Shown here piece by piece: positions 31,963-40,414 of a stretch of DNA of 48,012 bases. Source of the stretch: Lachnospiraceae bacterium (GTDB lineage: Bacteria > Bacillota > Clostridia > Lachnospirales > Lachnospiraceae); contig JAFTVQ010000007.1 of the NCBI GenBank assembly GCA_017461865.1, positions 1 through 48,012 on the forward strand, written 5' to 3'. The notes beneath the pieces were generated by a model. The model searched no databases. It saw only the letters and a list, made by a program, of their open reading frames with translations, and was not told the DNA's origin. The translations under genes were made by a program, and so were the position numbers. Position 1 is the stretch's first letter. Each line of letters starts with the position of its first letter.

Positions 31963-33519
31963 ATGAATATCATTCGGAATAATATACATATGGACAGGAT
32001 AAAATGCAAAGCTGTCAGTCAGATGAGTCTTGAGGATGATATCAATTTGCCGGAAAACAGTCCGGATTTAAGCAAGATTATTTTCAAGGACGGAAATATA
32101 GTTGTTTCTGATGTGAAAGTATGGAAGGACCATGTACAGATTAAGGGGGTTATGGAAGTGGCCATTCTGTACGTGACGGAGGACGATGATGAAAAGTTAG
32201 CCCGCATAGAGGGAAAACTTGCGTTTGATGAAACGGTGTATGTAGAAGGTGCACAGCCGGGAGATGTGATGGATGTCAGCTGGAAGATAGAAGATCTCTC
32301 CGTCAGTGTAATTAACTCCAGAAAACTCAGTGCGAGAAGCATAGTTACCTTCTGCATACAATCGGATATGTTGTATGACGAGGAGGCGGCCTGTGATTTA
32401 CAGGATGCAGAGCATGTTGAGTATCATCTGCAGCAGATGGAGCTGGCACGTCTGGCCATATGCAAAAGGGACATTTACCGTATCCGGCAGGAGCTGGAGC
32501 TTCCGTCCCATATGCCGAATATATTCCGTCTCATATGGCAGAGTGTACGGATTACGTCACCGGTATTTAAACCGATGGAAGATAAAATCGGTTTAAGCGG
32601 AGAACTTTCGGTTTTTCTTCTCTATGAAAGTACGCAGGAAGATGATAATGTGCAATACTATGAAACATCGATTCCGTTCAGCGGAACCGTGGATTGCCAG
32701 GGAAGTCATGAAATGATGCTCCCGGATATCAAGTACTGTGTCAGCAGTCGGGAGTTTGAAGTACGTCCGGATTTGGATGGGGAAGAGCGCGGATTTGCCA
32801 TGGAACTGGTGCTTGATTTGTGCATCAAAATGTATGAAGAAGAAAATGTTGCTGTTCTCAGCGATGTGTACGGGACGAGAAAAGATGTGGAGGCGGAAGT
32901 AAAAAAAGGCAGCTTTAGGAAAATACTGGTGCGTAACAACGGAGTGTGCAGACTCAGTGAAAAGATACCGGTGGAAGGAAATCCGCAGATACTGCAGCTG
33001 ATTCACAGTGAGGGAGAGGCTTATGTGGAAGACTGTACAAAGACGGAGGAAGGAATACAGATTGAGGGAATGATTGTCATGAAATGTCTTTATGTCACAA
33101 GTGATGACAAAACCCCGTATTCATCTATTGAACAGAATATACCGTTTTCCTATATGCTGGAAGCCGGAGGTGCAGCGGAAGGAATTCTTCCGGAGATAAA
33201 AGTTAGCTTAGAACAACTATCGGTCAGCATACCGGATGCCAATGAACTGGAAGCAAAAATTGCATTGAATATCACGGGTATAGTGTTTGAAGAATTTGAA
33301 AAAGAGTTGGTGACGGATATACACGTTCTTGAACCGGATAAGGCAACAAGACGTAACCAACCGGCCATGGTTGTTCACATAGTTTCCGGAGAAGACAGCC
33401 TGTGGAAGATCGGAAAAAAATACCATATGCCTGTCCATAAGATCCGGGAGATGAATTCCATGAGTACCGATGAGGTAAAAGCAGGAGATAAATTACTGCT
33501 TGTAAAGGAAAGAGAATAG
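31963..33519 (+). CDS. sipL: SPOCS (DUF3794) and LysM protein, SipL-like spore morphogenesis factor
   Basis: The 518-residue product has repeated SPOCS/DUF3794 units (each with a P.ILP-like or LPEI strand pattern such as GILPEIKVSLEQLSV) and a C-terminal LysM domain from about residue 469 (VVHIVSGEDSLWKIG). This is the architecture and length of SipL of Clostridioides difficile, which links SpoIVA to the forespore surface during coat assembly. ATG 31963 is preceded by GGGAGG; the longer frame from 31840 starts inside the upstream terminator. It is monocistronic, with a sigma-E-like promoter and its own terminator. Confidence 0.85.
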   Translation: MNIIRNNIHMDRIKCKAVSQMSLEDDINLPENSPDLSKIIFKDGNIVVSDVKVWKDHVQIKGVMEVAILYVTEDDDEKLARIEGKLAFDETVYVEGAQPGDVMDVSWKIEDLSVSVINSRKLSARSIVTFCIQSDMLYDEEAACDLQDAEHVEYHLQQMELARLAICKRDIYRIRQELELPSHMPNIFRLIWQSVRITSPVFKPMEDKIGLSGELSVFLLYESTQEDDNVQYYETSIPFSGTVDCQGSHEMMLPDIKYCVSSREFEVRPDLDGEERGFAMELVLDLCIKMYEEENVAVLSDVYGTRKDVEAEVKKGSFRKILVRNNGVCRLSEKIPVEGNPQILQLIHSEGEAYVEDCTKTEEGIQIEGMIVMKCLYVTSDDKTPYSSIEQNIPFSYMLEAGGAAEGILPEIKVSLEQLSVSIPDANELEAKIALNITGIVFEEFEKELVTDIHVLEPDKATRRNQPAMVVHIVSGEDSLWKIGKKYHMPVHKIREMNSMSTDEVKAGDKLLLVKERE

Positions 33520-33530
33520 GATGAAAAATG

Positions 33531-33560
33531 CCGGGAGTAACCACTCCCGGTTGCTTTTTT
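33531..33560 (+). terminator. Terminator after sipL
   Basis: CCGGGAGT and ACTCCCGG form a perfect 8-bp stem with an AACC loop, followed by TTGCTTTTTT. Confidence 0.9.
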
Positions 33561-33618
33561 ATGCGATTCGTTATATATTAGTTTTAATAATGTATACAAA
33601 ATGCAAGGCGGATACAAT

Positions 33619-34494
33619 ATGAAATCAATTACCAGAAATGCATATGCAAAAATAAATTTAGGACTGGATGTTACCGGGGTATTGCCGAATGGTTACCATG
33701 AGGTAAAAATGATCATGCAGAATGTAGGAATCTGCGATACACTTACCTTTACCGAGAGGGAGGACGACCAAATCGTGATAGAGACCGATGACGGCAATCT
33801 TCCGGTTAATGAGGACAACCTTATTTATAAGGCGGTTATGCTTTTGCGCGGTCTGACAGGTGATGAGAGAGGCGTAACGGTACATTTGACAAAGAGAATC
33901 CCTGTGGCAGCAGGTATGGCGGGCGGAAGCACGGATGCAGCAGCTACACTGCTCGGTGTCAACGAGTTGTGGAATCTGGGACTCTCAAAAGAAAAAATAC
34001 AAGAGGAGAGTGTATCGATCGGGGCGGATGTACCGTATTGTGTGCTCGGACAGACAGCTCTTTCGGAAGGAATCGGTGAGAAGCTGACGCCGGTAGCGTC
34101 GCCGCCGCAGGCTTATTTGGTTGTCGCAAAACCGGATATTTATGTGTCTACTCCGGTTGTGTATAAAAAGTTGGATGCAAAAGAAAACTATGAGCATCCG
34201 GATATCGACGGAATGATTTGTGCACTGGAAGAAAAGGATTTGGACGGGATTGTGGAACGTCTCGGCAATGTGCTGGAAACCGTTACCGTGGAAGACTATC
34301 CGATAGTCGATGAGATCAAAAAGTTACTGTTAGGCAATGGCGCCATGGGGGCGTTGATGAGTGGAAGCGGACCGAGTGTGTTCGGTATTTTCAGGGATGA
34401 GCAGACGGCGAAGGATGCGTATGAAAAATTATCCCGTACCAATCTTGCAAAGCAGTTGTTCGTAACTACTTTTCAAAATGGAGAGAACGTATGA
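33619..34494 (+). CDS. ispE: 4-diphosphocytidyl-2-C-methyl-D-erythritol kinase
   Basis: The 291-residue GHMP kinase phosphorylates CDP-methylerythritol in the MEP isoprenoid pathway. It shows AYAKINLGLDV at the N-terminus, the ATP loop PVAAGMAGGSTDAAA and the C-terminal GALMSGSGPSVFG. ATG 33619 is preferred because AAGGCGG (33604-33610) is spaced for it; an ATG at 33601 would lie before that site. It overlaps the GntR gene by 4 bases (ATGA). Confidence 0.93.
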   Translation: MKSITRNAYAKINLGLDVTGVLPNGYHEVKMIMQNVGICDTLTFTEREDDQIVIETDDGNLPVNEDNLIYKAVMLLRGLTGDERGVTVHLTKRIPVAAGMAGGSTDAAATLLGVNELWNLGLSKEKIQEESVSIGADVPYCVLGQTALSEGIGEKLTPVASPPQAYLVVAKPDIYVSTPVVYKKLDAKENYEHPDIDGMICALEEKDLDGIVERLGNVLETVTVEDYPIVDEIKKLLLGNGAMGALMSGSGPSVFGIFRDEQTAKDAYEKLSRTNLAKQLFVTTFQNGENV

Positions 34495-35162
34495 AAGATA
34501 TGATGTTAGAGAATATGGACGAATATTTGCCGCTTCGTGATGTGGTTTTTAAGACATTGCGACAGGGAATTCTGACCGGTGAGTTAAAGCCGGGGGAACG
34601 ACTGATGGAAATCCATCTGGCAGACCGCCTTGGGGTCAGCCGTACCCCGATTCGTGAGGCAATTCGAAAATTGGAACTGGAGGGTCTTGTGACCATGATC
34701 CCTCGTCGGGGCGCAGAGGTCGCACAGATTTCGGCTAAAAATTTAAAAGATGTGCTGGAAGTGAGACAGGCTCTTGATGCACTCGGTGTGGAACTTGCAT
34801 GCGAACGCATTACGGACGAAGGATTAAAGGAACTGAAAGATGCATGTGATCATTTTGCCGAGGTGACAAAGACGAAAGATGCGACCGTGATCACAAAAGC
34901 GGATGTTGCACTGCACGATGTGATCATCCGTGCGACGGGAAATGAGCGTCTGCAGCAGATGATATCAAATCTTGCGGAACAGTTGTACCGTTACCGTTTT
35001 GAATATATCAAAGATTCGTCTTATCATCAGTTGCTCATTGAGGAGCACAGCCGTATCTATGAGAGTATTGCAGCCCGGGATAAGGAGCGCGCAGTAAAGG
35101 AGATTCAGGAGCATATCAACAATCAGCTCAATACGATTATGGAGCACCTGAACCTGAATTAG
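34491..35162 (+). CDS. GntR/FadR-family transcriptional regulator
   Basis: The 223-residue product has an N-terminal winged helix-turn-helix (RLGVSRTPIREAIRKLELEG) and a C-terminal FCD ligand-binding helical domain (residues about 90-215, with the metal-ligand-type H in ALHDVI and EEHSRI). FadR-type regulators sense small organic acids. Its translation is coupled to ispE. The effector and targets are unknown. Confidence 0.9.
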   Translation: MKDMMLENMDEYLPLRDVVFKTLRQGILTGELKPGERLMEIHLADRLGVSRTPIREAIRKLELEGLVTMIPRRGAEVAQISAKNLKDVLEVRQALDALGVELACERITDEGLKELKDACDHFAEVTKTKDATVITKADVALHDVIIRATGNERLQQMISNLAEQLYRYRFEYIKDSSYHQLLIEEHSRIYESIAARDKERAVKEIQEHINNQLNTIMEHLNLN

Positions 35163-35211
35163 GCGTTGGTTATAAAAAGTAGCAAAATGGAATAAGTCGG
35201 AAAAAAACAGG

Positions 35212-35251
35212 GCATACTCCTGATAGATCAAAAGATCGGAAGGAGTTATGC
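35212..35251 (+). promoter_or_regulatory. Hairpin that buries the ribosome binding site of the small membrane protein gene
   Basis: GCATACTCCT (35212-35221) pairs with AGGAGTTATGC (35241-35251), giving ten base pairs with one bulged T. An inner GATC-AAAA-GATC stem-loop is enclosed. The right arm contains the AAGGAG ribosome binding site for the ATG at 35253. No T run follows, so this is not a terminator. It fits a translational switch such as an RNA thermometer or protein-bound leader. Confidence 0.6.
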
Positions 35252-35252
35252 A

Positions 35253-35516
35253 ATGAAAGAAAAACTAGAGAAAGAAATAGAGACGTTTGTATACGGAATG
35301 CTGAGCCTAATATTCGGTATGGCCTTTTTCTTCGGGGTGCTTTATCCGGATCATGGTATTTCGCCGCGGGCGTGTTATGTGGAGAACAAGGAGACCGAAT
35401 CGGTGACACGGCCTTATGACAGACAGCGGAGCGATTTGTGGGAAGAAATTTATTATTGTGACAGATCCCGCATCCGTTACAAACTGTATTTTTACGAACG
35501 TTTTAAAAACAGTTAG
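35253..35516 (+). CDS. Small single-pass membrane protein, unknown function
   Basis: The 87-residue product has one hydrophobic segment (about 12-31, FVYGMLSLIFGMAFFFGVLY) and a charged, Tyr- and Arg-rich C-terminus. No family is recognised. It is considered real because ATG 35253 has AAGGAG (35240-35245) at ideal distance, and it fits between the GntR gene and murI with 11 bases to the latter's start. A two-codon reading frame (ATG CAA TGA) at 35248-35256 overlaps the start. The ribosome binding site is within a stable hairpin. Confidence 0.65.
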   Translation: MKEKLEKEIETFVYGMLSLIFGMAFFFGVLYPDHGISPRACYVENKETESVTRPYDRQRSDLWEEIYYCDRSRIRYKLYFYERFKNS

Positions 35517-35527
35517 GAGCAGTTTTT

Positions 35528-36355
35528 ATGTCAGATTGTTTAAAAGATGCGCCGATAGGTGTGTTTGATTCCGGTTTCGGAGGATTGACCGTAGTCCGCG
35601 AGATTATGCGCCAGATACCAAATGAAAAGATAATCTATTTCGGGGATACGGCCCGTGTACCTTACGGAAGTAAGTCAAAGGAAACCGTAACCCGTTTTTC
35701 GCGCCAGATTACCCATTTTTTGCAGACGCAGAAAGTGAAGACTATTGTGGTTGCGTGCAATACAGCCAGCGCATATGCTCTGGATGAACTGGAAAAAGAG
35801 ATCGACATTCCGATGATCGGCGTGGTGAAGCCGGGAGCAAAAGTAGCGGCGGAAACAACCCGGAACGGTAAGATTGGGGTAATCGCCACCAGTGCAACCA
35901 TCGGATCCGAAATATATACTACATATATCAAGGAGTTGAAGCCGGAAGTTCATGTAACCGGAAAAGCTTGTCCGCTTTTTGTGCCGCTTGTGGAGGAAGG
36001 TCTTTTGGAAGATCCGGTAACGGATGAAATTGCTTCCCGCTACCTTTTGGAATTGATTGATATCGATATTGATACGCTGATTCTCGGATGTACACATTAT
36101 CCGCTGATCCGCAATACAATCGGACGTGTTGTTGGGGATAAAGTAACGCTGGTAAATCCGGCTTACGAGACGGCAAGAGAACTGAAACTTTTGCTGGAGG
36201 AGAAGGGGATTCTTCAGGACAAGAAACCGGATCTGGGCGAAAACCGTTATCAGTTTTTTGTTTCCGACGGTGCGGATAAGTTTAAGACTTTCGCCAATTC
36301 TATTTTAAAATACGGTATTTTATCGGCAAAGACCATAAATATCGAGGAGTATTAA
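35528..36355 (+). CDS. murI: Glutamate racemase
   Basis: The 275-residue cytoplasmic enzyme makes D-glutamate for peptidoglycan. It has the N-terminal GVFDSGFGGLTVV, the first catalytic Cys in VACNTASA and the second in LGCTHYPL. An AGGAG lies upstream of the ATG. It is followed after one base by the DUF1934 gene, so both are in one transcript that probably begins further upstream. Confidence 0.95.
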   Translation: MSDCLKDAPIGVFDSGFGGLTVVREIMRQIPNEKIIYFGDTARVPYGSKSKETVTRFSRQITHFLQTQKVKTIVVACNTASAYALDELEKEIDIPMIGVVKPGAKVAAETTRNGKIGVIATSATIGSEIYTTYIKELKPEVHVTGKACPLFVPLVEEGLLEDPVTDEIASRYLLELIDIDIDTLILGCTHYPLIRNTIGRVVGDKVTLVNPAYETARELKLLLEEKGILQDKKPDLGENRYQFFVSDGADKFKTFANSILKYGILSAKTINIEEY

Positions 36356-36356
36356 T

Positions 36357-36797
36357 ATGACGAAAGATGTGCTGATTTCCGTGTCCTCGTATCAGACAGC
36401 CCAGGATGAAACGGAACGCATGGAAGTAATTAATAAAGGGACTTATTACAAGAAAAAAGACTTTCACTACGTGCTTTATGAAGAGATGATCGAGGGATTG
36501 GAGCAACCGGTCAAAAGTATGGTGAAGTTTCGCAAAGGCGATTTGACGGTGAGCAAGAAAGGGTTGCTCAACGTAAATATGGTCTTTGAAGAAAACAGAA
36601 AGAATAATTGTTGCTATGCAACGCCATACGGTGATATGATGCTCGGAATCGATACGAAAGAAGTGGAAGTGACCGAGGAGGAAAACTGTATTTTTGTAGA
36701 TGCAGTTTATTTGCTGGAGGCTAACTATGAACCGCTGGCTGATTGTGAAATCCATATGGAAATCCGTTCGCAGGAGAGCGGAATAGATATAATGTAA
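36357..36797 (+). CDS. DUF1934 (YwiB-like) protein
   Basis: The 146-residue, beta-rich product reads KDVLISVSSYQ at the start and has the GDMMLGIDTKEVEV segment of the DUF1934 family, a small lipocalin-like barrel (YwiB of Bacillus) of unknown function. It starts one base after the murI stop, with GAGGAG within the murI end. A strong bidirectional terminator follows. Confidence 0.85.
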   Translation: MTKDVLISVSSYQTAQDETERMEVINKGTYYKKKDFHYVLYEEMIEGLEQPVKSMVKFRKGDLTVSKKGLLNVNMVFEENRKNNCCYATPYGDMMLGIDTKEVEVTEEENCIFVDAVYLLEANYEPLADCEIHMEIRSQESGIDIM

Positions 36798-36801
36798 GCA
36801 A

Positions 36802-36830
36802 AAAAAGAGACTGATGAACAGTCTCTTTTT
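36802..36830. terminator. Bidirectional terminator after the DUF1934 gene
   Basis: AAAAAGAGACTG and CAGTCTCTTTTT form a perfect 12-bp stem with an ATGAA loop. It also ends the minus-strand gene that stops at 36834. Confidence 0.92.
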
Positions 36831-36833
36831 GAT

Positions 36834-37310
36834 TTATTTTACCTGGGTAACACCGGCTTTCTGCTTGGCTGTAGCCCAAGCACGCTGGAATGCGTTCTTT
36901 TTCTTTTCCGGCTCGGTTGATTTGGTATTGCGGATACCTTTCACATCAAGGATGTAAATTCCGCTGACAGAAGCTTTTACTTCTTTCTTTACAGGAACTT
37001 TGTCATAAATCTTTTCCTCGCACACAAGAGAGAGAATCTGCGGACCGACTTTTGCTTTTACAATCGGAAGCTTTGTAGACCGCATAAGTTTCGGGGTCTG
37101 GGCAATTACCGACTGCGGAAGTCCGGAATCTTTAATCTTCATTCGTTTCTTATCAATGATTAACATGGAGACGGTTTGTTTGGAAGCCTCCATCATTTCC
37201 TGTTGCTGAGCCTGTGTTTTCTGTGCTTTTTTACCAACAAAATATAAAACAATGATGGCAATAATCATAATAGCCAATATAACTAAAAGTACAATTGTTG
37301 CGGTATTCAT
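36834..37310 (-). CDS. Single-pass membrane protein, conserved-looking, unknown function
   Basis: The 158-residue product starts MNTATIVLLVILAIMIIAII with a membrane helix (about 4-25). A cytoplasmic tail with a Gln-rich stretch follows and then a small beta-prone domain (KLPIVKAKVGPQILSLVCEE). No family name is recognised. The start at 37310 has GGAGGG upstream; the longer frame from 37460 runs through the promoter. It is monocistronic between its own promoter and a shared terminator. Confidence 0.75.
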   Translation of the reverse strand: MNTATIVLLVILAIMIIAIIVLYFVGKKAQKTQAQQQEMMEASKQTVSMLIIDKKRMKIKDSGLPQSVIAQTPKLMRSTKLPIVKAKVGPQILSLVCEEKIYDKVPVKKEVKASVSGIYILDVKGIRNTKSTEPEKKKNAFQRAWATAKQKAGVTQVK

Positions 37311-37346
37311 AGCGCCCTCCTTCATATTTCTGATACAAACATAGGT

Positions 37347-37375
37347 ATTGTAACATTCTTTTTTTATAAGTGCAA
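37347..37375 (-). promoter_or_regulatory. Predicted sigma-A promoter for the small membrane protein gene (36834-37310)
   Basis: On the minus strand TTGCAC (37375-37370) and TACAAT (37352-37347) are separated by 17 bases. Confidence 0.65.
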
Positions 37376-37411
37376 GAAAGTATGAATTCTTTATGAATTT
37401 TTTACAAAGGC

Positions 37412-37440
37412 TTTCAAGGAAAATGAAAATGTGGTATAAG
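37412..37440 (+). promoter_or_regulatory. Predicted sigma-A promoter for the PPIase lipoprotein
   Basis: TTTCAA (37412-37417) and TATAAG (37435-37440) are separated by 17 bases. The -35 match is moderate. Confidence 0.45.
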
Positions 37441-37484
37441 TAAAGAGATGTTTTCATCAATAAGAAATGAGGAGAAATTTTAAT

Positions 37485-38771
37485 ATGAAAAAGAAATTAT
37501 TGGCGATGCTTCTTGCGGTCGGAATGGTAATGAGCCTTTGTGCATGCGGTTCCGAGGATAAGAAAGACGCAGAACAGGCGGGAACGACAGAAACTGCAGC
37601 TACAGGTGTGGTTTCTTCTAAGGATTACAACCCGGACGATTATGTAACACTCGGAGATTTGTCTTCTCTTGAAGTAACGGTAGATGTAGTAAACTATAGC
37701 GATGAGGATGTGGAGAAACAGTTTCAGGATGAAGTGGAATACTATATCGAAGCTTCCGATTTATATGAGTATACTGTTTCCGACAAGACTACGGTGGAAG
37801 AAGGAGACATTGCCAACATTGATTATGTAGGTAAAAAAGACGGCGTTGCTTTTGACGGCGGAACAGCGCAGGGACACCATCTGGAAATCGGTTCCGGTTC
37901 GTTTATTGACGGATTTGAAGAAGGTCTGATCGGACATAGTGTCGGAGAGACCGTTGCCCTTGATCTTACGTTCCCGGAAGAATATCATAGTGAAGAATTG
38001 GCAGGACAGGCAGTTGTATTTGATGTGACAATTAACTCCATTGATACAAGAAAGATGCCGGAGATTACAGATGAATTAATCAAGTCTTTTGATATGGGAT
38101 TTGATACCGTTGCAGCCTATAAGGAAGATATTGCCAATTACCTGAAAGAAAACTGTGAGGAAACCAATGATTCAGAAAAAGAATCTGCGATTTGGGAAGC
38201 AGTAAATGCATGCTGTACAGTGAACGACCCTCCGCAGGAGATGGTAGATGATGAGGCTGCAAGCATGAAAAAGAATGCGGAAATGTATGCTTCCTATTAC
38301 GGCGTGTCATTTGATGAATTCCTGACAAATTATATGGGATATACAGCAGAAAGTTTCGAGGAAGAAACGAAAGCATCTGCAATTGAAACTTCCAAGCAGA
38401 AGATGCTTGTTGCCGCCATCGCAAAGAAAGCGGGAATCGAGCTTGTGGATGAAGATGTGAAAGCAGTTGCAGCGGAAGAATGTGCGAACTATGGTTACGA
38501 ATCGGTAGATGCGATGTTGGCAGATATCGGTGAAGGAGCATATTACGATCATGTCTTATCCGGAAAAGTATATGAATATCTTTTAACTTGTGTTAAAATA
38601 AACGAGAATGAACCGGTTTCCGTCCTTGCAGAGGATGAGGAATATGATGAGGATGATTCCGAAGACGGAGAAGTTGTTGTTCTCGACGAAGAAGACGAAT
38701 TAGAAGAAGATGAGTCGGAAGAATATTTAGAAGAAGATCCGACAGAGGAGTTCATTCTGCAAACAGAATAA
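37485..38771 (+). CDS. Trigger-factor-like FKBP-type PPIase lipoprotein
   Basis: The 428-residue product has a lipoprotein signal with the candidate modified Cys at residue 21 (SLCACG). An FKBP-type peptidyl-prolyl isomerase domain of the trigger-factor kind lies at about 103-190 (GDIANIDYVGKKDG; IDGFEEGLIG). A helical chaperone-like arm follows to about 375. The tail is strikingly acidic, Glu/Asp-rich, over the last 45 residues. It probably folds exported proteins at the outer face of the membrane, replacing PrsA-like foldases. The ribosome-binding N-domain of true trigger factor is absent. ATG 37485 has GAGGAG upstream. An NlpC/P60 hydrolase follows 15 bases later. Confidence 0.85.
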   Translation: MKKKLLAMLLAVGMVMSLCACGSEDKKDAEQAGTTETAATGVVSSKDYNPDDYVTLGDLSSLEVTVDVVNYSDEDVEKQFQDEVEYYIEASDLYEYTVSDKTTVEEGDIANIDYVGKKDGVAFDGGTAQGHHLEIGSGSFIDGFEEGLIGHSVGETVALDLTFPEEYHSEELAGQAVVFDVTINSIDTRKMPEITDELIKSFDMGFDTVAAYKEDIANYLKENCEETNDSEKESAIWEAVNACCTVNDPPQEMVDDEAASMKKNAEMYASYYGVSFDEFLTNYMGYTAESFEEETKASAIETSKQKMLVAAIAKKAGIELVDEDVKAVAAEECANYGYESVDAMLADIGEGAYYDHVLSGKVYEYLLTCVKINENEPVSVLAEDEEYDEDDSEDGEVVVLDEEDELEEDESEEYLEEDPTEEFILQTE

Positions 38772-38786
38772 TTCGATGGTGATTGG

Positions 38787-39983
38787 ATGAAGAGAAAAGT
38801 TCTTTGTTTGGCATTATGCAGCATATTGGCATTTGAAATAGTGGTTCCCGTATGGGCAACCACTATTTCGGGTGTTAAGAATCAAAGAAATCAGACGCAG
38901 CAAAGTTTAAATGAGGTCAACAGTACCATTAGTGATATTGAATCTCAAAGGGAGACAGCCCAATCGGAGCTGGATATCATGAATAATCAGCTGGTTGATA
39001 TTCTTACGAGTATAGATATTCTGGAAGAGGAAATCGAGCTCAAGCAAAAAGAGATTGATTTTGCCGACGCCGATCTTGTTAAGGCGACGGAGTTGGAAAC
39101 CGTCCAGTATGAAAATATGAAAAAGCGCATTAAGTTCATGTACGAGCAGGGAGATTCTGCCTACATGCAGGCTCTTTTCGGCGCAATCAATTATTCCGAC
39201 ATGATGAACAAAGCGGAATACATAGAGCAGATTTATACATATGACAGAGAGCTTCTGGCCGAATATGTGGAAAACAGAGAAAAGATTGAAGAACTGAAGA
39301 AAACGCTTGTGGAAGAACGTTCGGCGATGAAAACAGCAGAGTATGAGCTGGAGGAAGAAAAGGAGAGTCTTGCTCTTCTTGTGACGATTAAGCGTAAAAC
39401 CGTGGAAGATTTCGATTCTCAGTTGGAGAGTGCAAGAAAGAAAGCAGCGGCTTACAAAACCCAGTTGAAGCAGCAGAACGAAAAAATCAAACAAATGGAA
39501 GAAGAGAAAAAGCGTAAGGAAGAAGAGGAACGCAAGAAGAAAGAAGAGGAAGAGAAAGAGAATTCCGATTCCGAAGATGGCGACAATTCCGAAAATAGCG
39601 ACGACTCTGAGAATGAGGATGAGTCAGATGAAGATGTAACAACGTTGGGACAGCAGATTTGTGATTACGCGTGTCAGTTTGTGGGAAATCCTTATGTGTA
39701 TGGTGGGACATCTCTGACAAACGGAACCGATTGCTCCGGATTTACCCAGTCTGTATATGCCCATTTCGGTATTTCGATTCCGCGTGACTCCTTCAGTCAG
39801 AGAAGCTGTGGTGTCGCAGTTGCATACGAGGATGCGCAACCTGGTGATATTATCTGTTACGCCGGCCATGTTGCCCTGTATTTGGGAAATGGTGAGATTG
39901 TCCATGCCAGCACTGAGAGTACGGGTATTACATACGGATATGCTACTTACCGTACAATCCTTGCTGTGCGAAGAGTCATTTAG
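38787..39983 (+). CDS. Secreted NlpC/P60 peptidoglycan endopeptidase with coiled-coil N-terminus
   Basis: The 398-residue product has a signal peptide (cleavage near VWATT, residue about 24). A long PcsB/CwlO-type coiled coil follows (about 30-240), then a Lys/Glu-rich and Asp/Glu/Ser-rich low-complexity linker, and a C-terminal NlpC/P60 domain with Cys316 in TDCSGF and His361 in GHVALYL. Such enzymes cut D-Glu-meso-DAP type cross-peptides and are usually activated by FtsEX through the coiled coil. It shares a transcript with the exported PPIase, which may fold it. A CarD-like gene follows after 22 bases. Confidence 0.9.
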   Translation: MKRKVLCLALCSILAFEIVVPVWATTISGVKNQRNQTQQSLNEVNSTISDIESQRETAQSELDIMNNQLVDILTSIDILEEEIELKQKEIDFADADLVKATELETVQYENMKKRIKFMYEQGDSAYMQALFGAINYSDMMNKAEYIEQIYTYDRELLAEYVENREKIEELKKTLVEERSAMKTAEYELEEEKESLALLVTIKRKTVEDFDSQLESARKKAAAYKTQLKQQNEKIKQMEEEKKRKEEEERKKKEEEEKENSDSEDGDNSENSDDSENEDESDEDVTTLGQQICDYACQFVGNPYVYGGTSLTNGTDCSGFTQSVYAHFGISIPRDSFSQRSCGVAVAYEDAQPGDIICYAGHVALYLGNGEIVHASTESTGITYGYATYRTILAVRRVI

Positions 39984-40005
39984 CTGAAGATAAAGAGGGA
40001 ATAGA

Positions 40006-40374
40006 ATGTTTCAAAAGAAAGAGTACATATACAGTGAGACGATGGGTGTGTGTCGCGTGGATGATGTGACCAATCTGGCGCCGAAAAAGGGAAACGCAGT
40101 TGCCTACTACGTACTCCGATCCGTCTATCAAAAAGAAAAAGTTGCATACATACCGGTGGATCATCATTCGGTGGAACTGAGAGAGTTGATTGCGCCGGAG
40201 CAGGCCAAGGCATTTATGGAAGAGTGGAATTCCATGGATGAGCAGGACCGGGAAAATGAACAGAATATGCTGCAAAAAGGAGAAGCAGAATTTGTCCTCA
40301 AACAGGAGGAGTTGAACGCTTCCAAAAAGAATGAAAGAAAGAAAAAAGGAAATACTGAAACCGTAGCCACATAA
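40006..40374 (+). CDS. CarD-like (CdnL-type) transcriptional regulator
   Basis: The 122-residue product starts with a CarD/TRCF RNA-polymerase interaction Tudor-like domain (YIYSETMGVCRVDDV through YYVLRSVYQKEKVAYIPVD) and continues with LRELI and a charged helical tail. CarD proteins bind RNA polymerase beta subunit and stabilise open promoter complexes. It is shorter than actinobacterial CarD. The terminator stem starts inside the gene and its stop codon is in the loop. Confidence 0.8.
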   Translation: MFQKKEYIYSETMGVCRVDDVTNLAPKKGNAVAYYVLRSVYQKEKVAYIPVDHHSVELRELIAPEQAKAFMEEWNSMDEQDRENEQNMLQKGEAEFVLKQEELNASKKNERKKKGNTETVAT

Positions 40375-40390
40375 GTGGCTGCGGTTTTTT
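40359..40390 (+). terminator. Terminator overlapping the end of the CarD-like gene
   Basis: AACCGTAGCCAC and GTGGCTGCGGTT form a 12-bp stem with one wobble pair and an ATAA loop, followed by a T run. Confidence 0.92.
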
Positions 40391-40414
40391 ATTGGTTAGC
40401 AGGAGGTAACTTTT

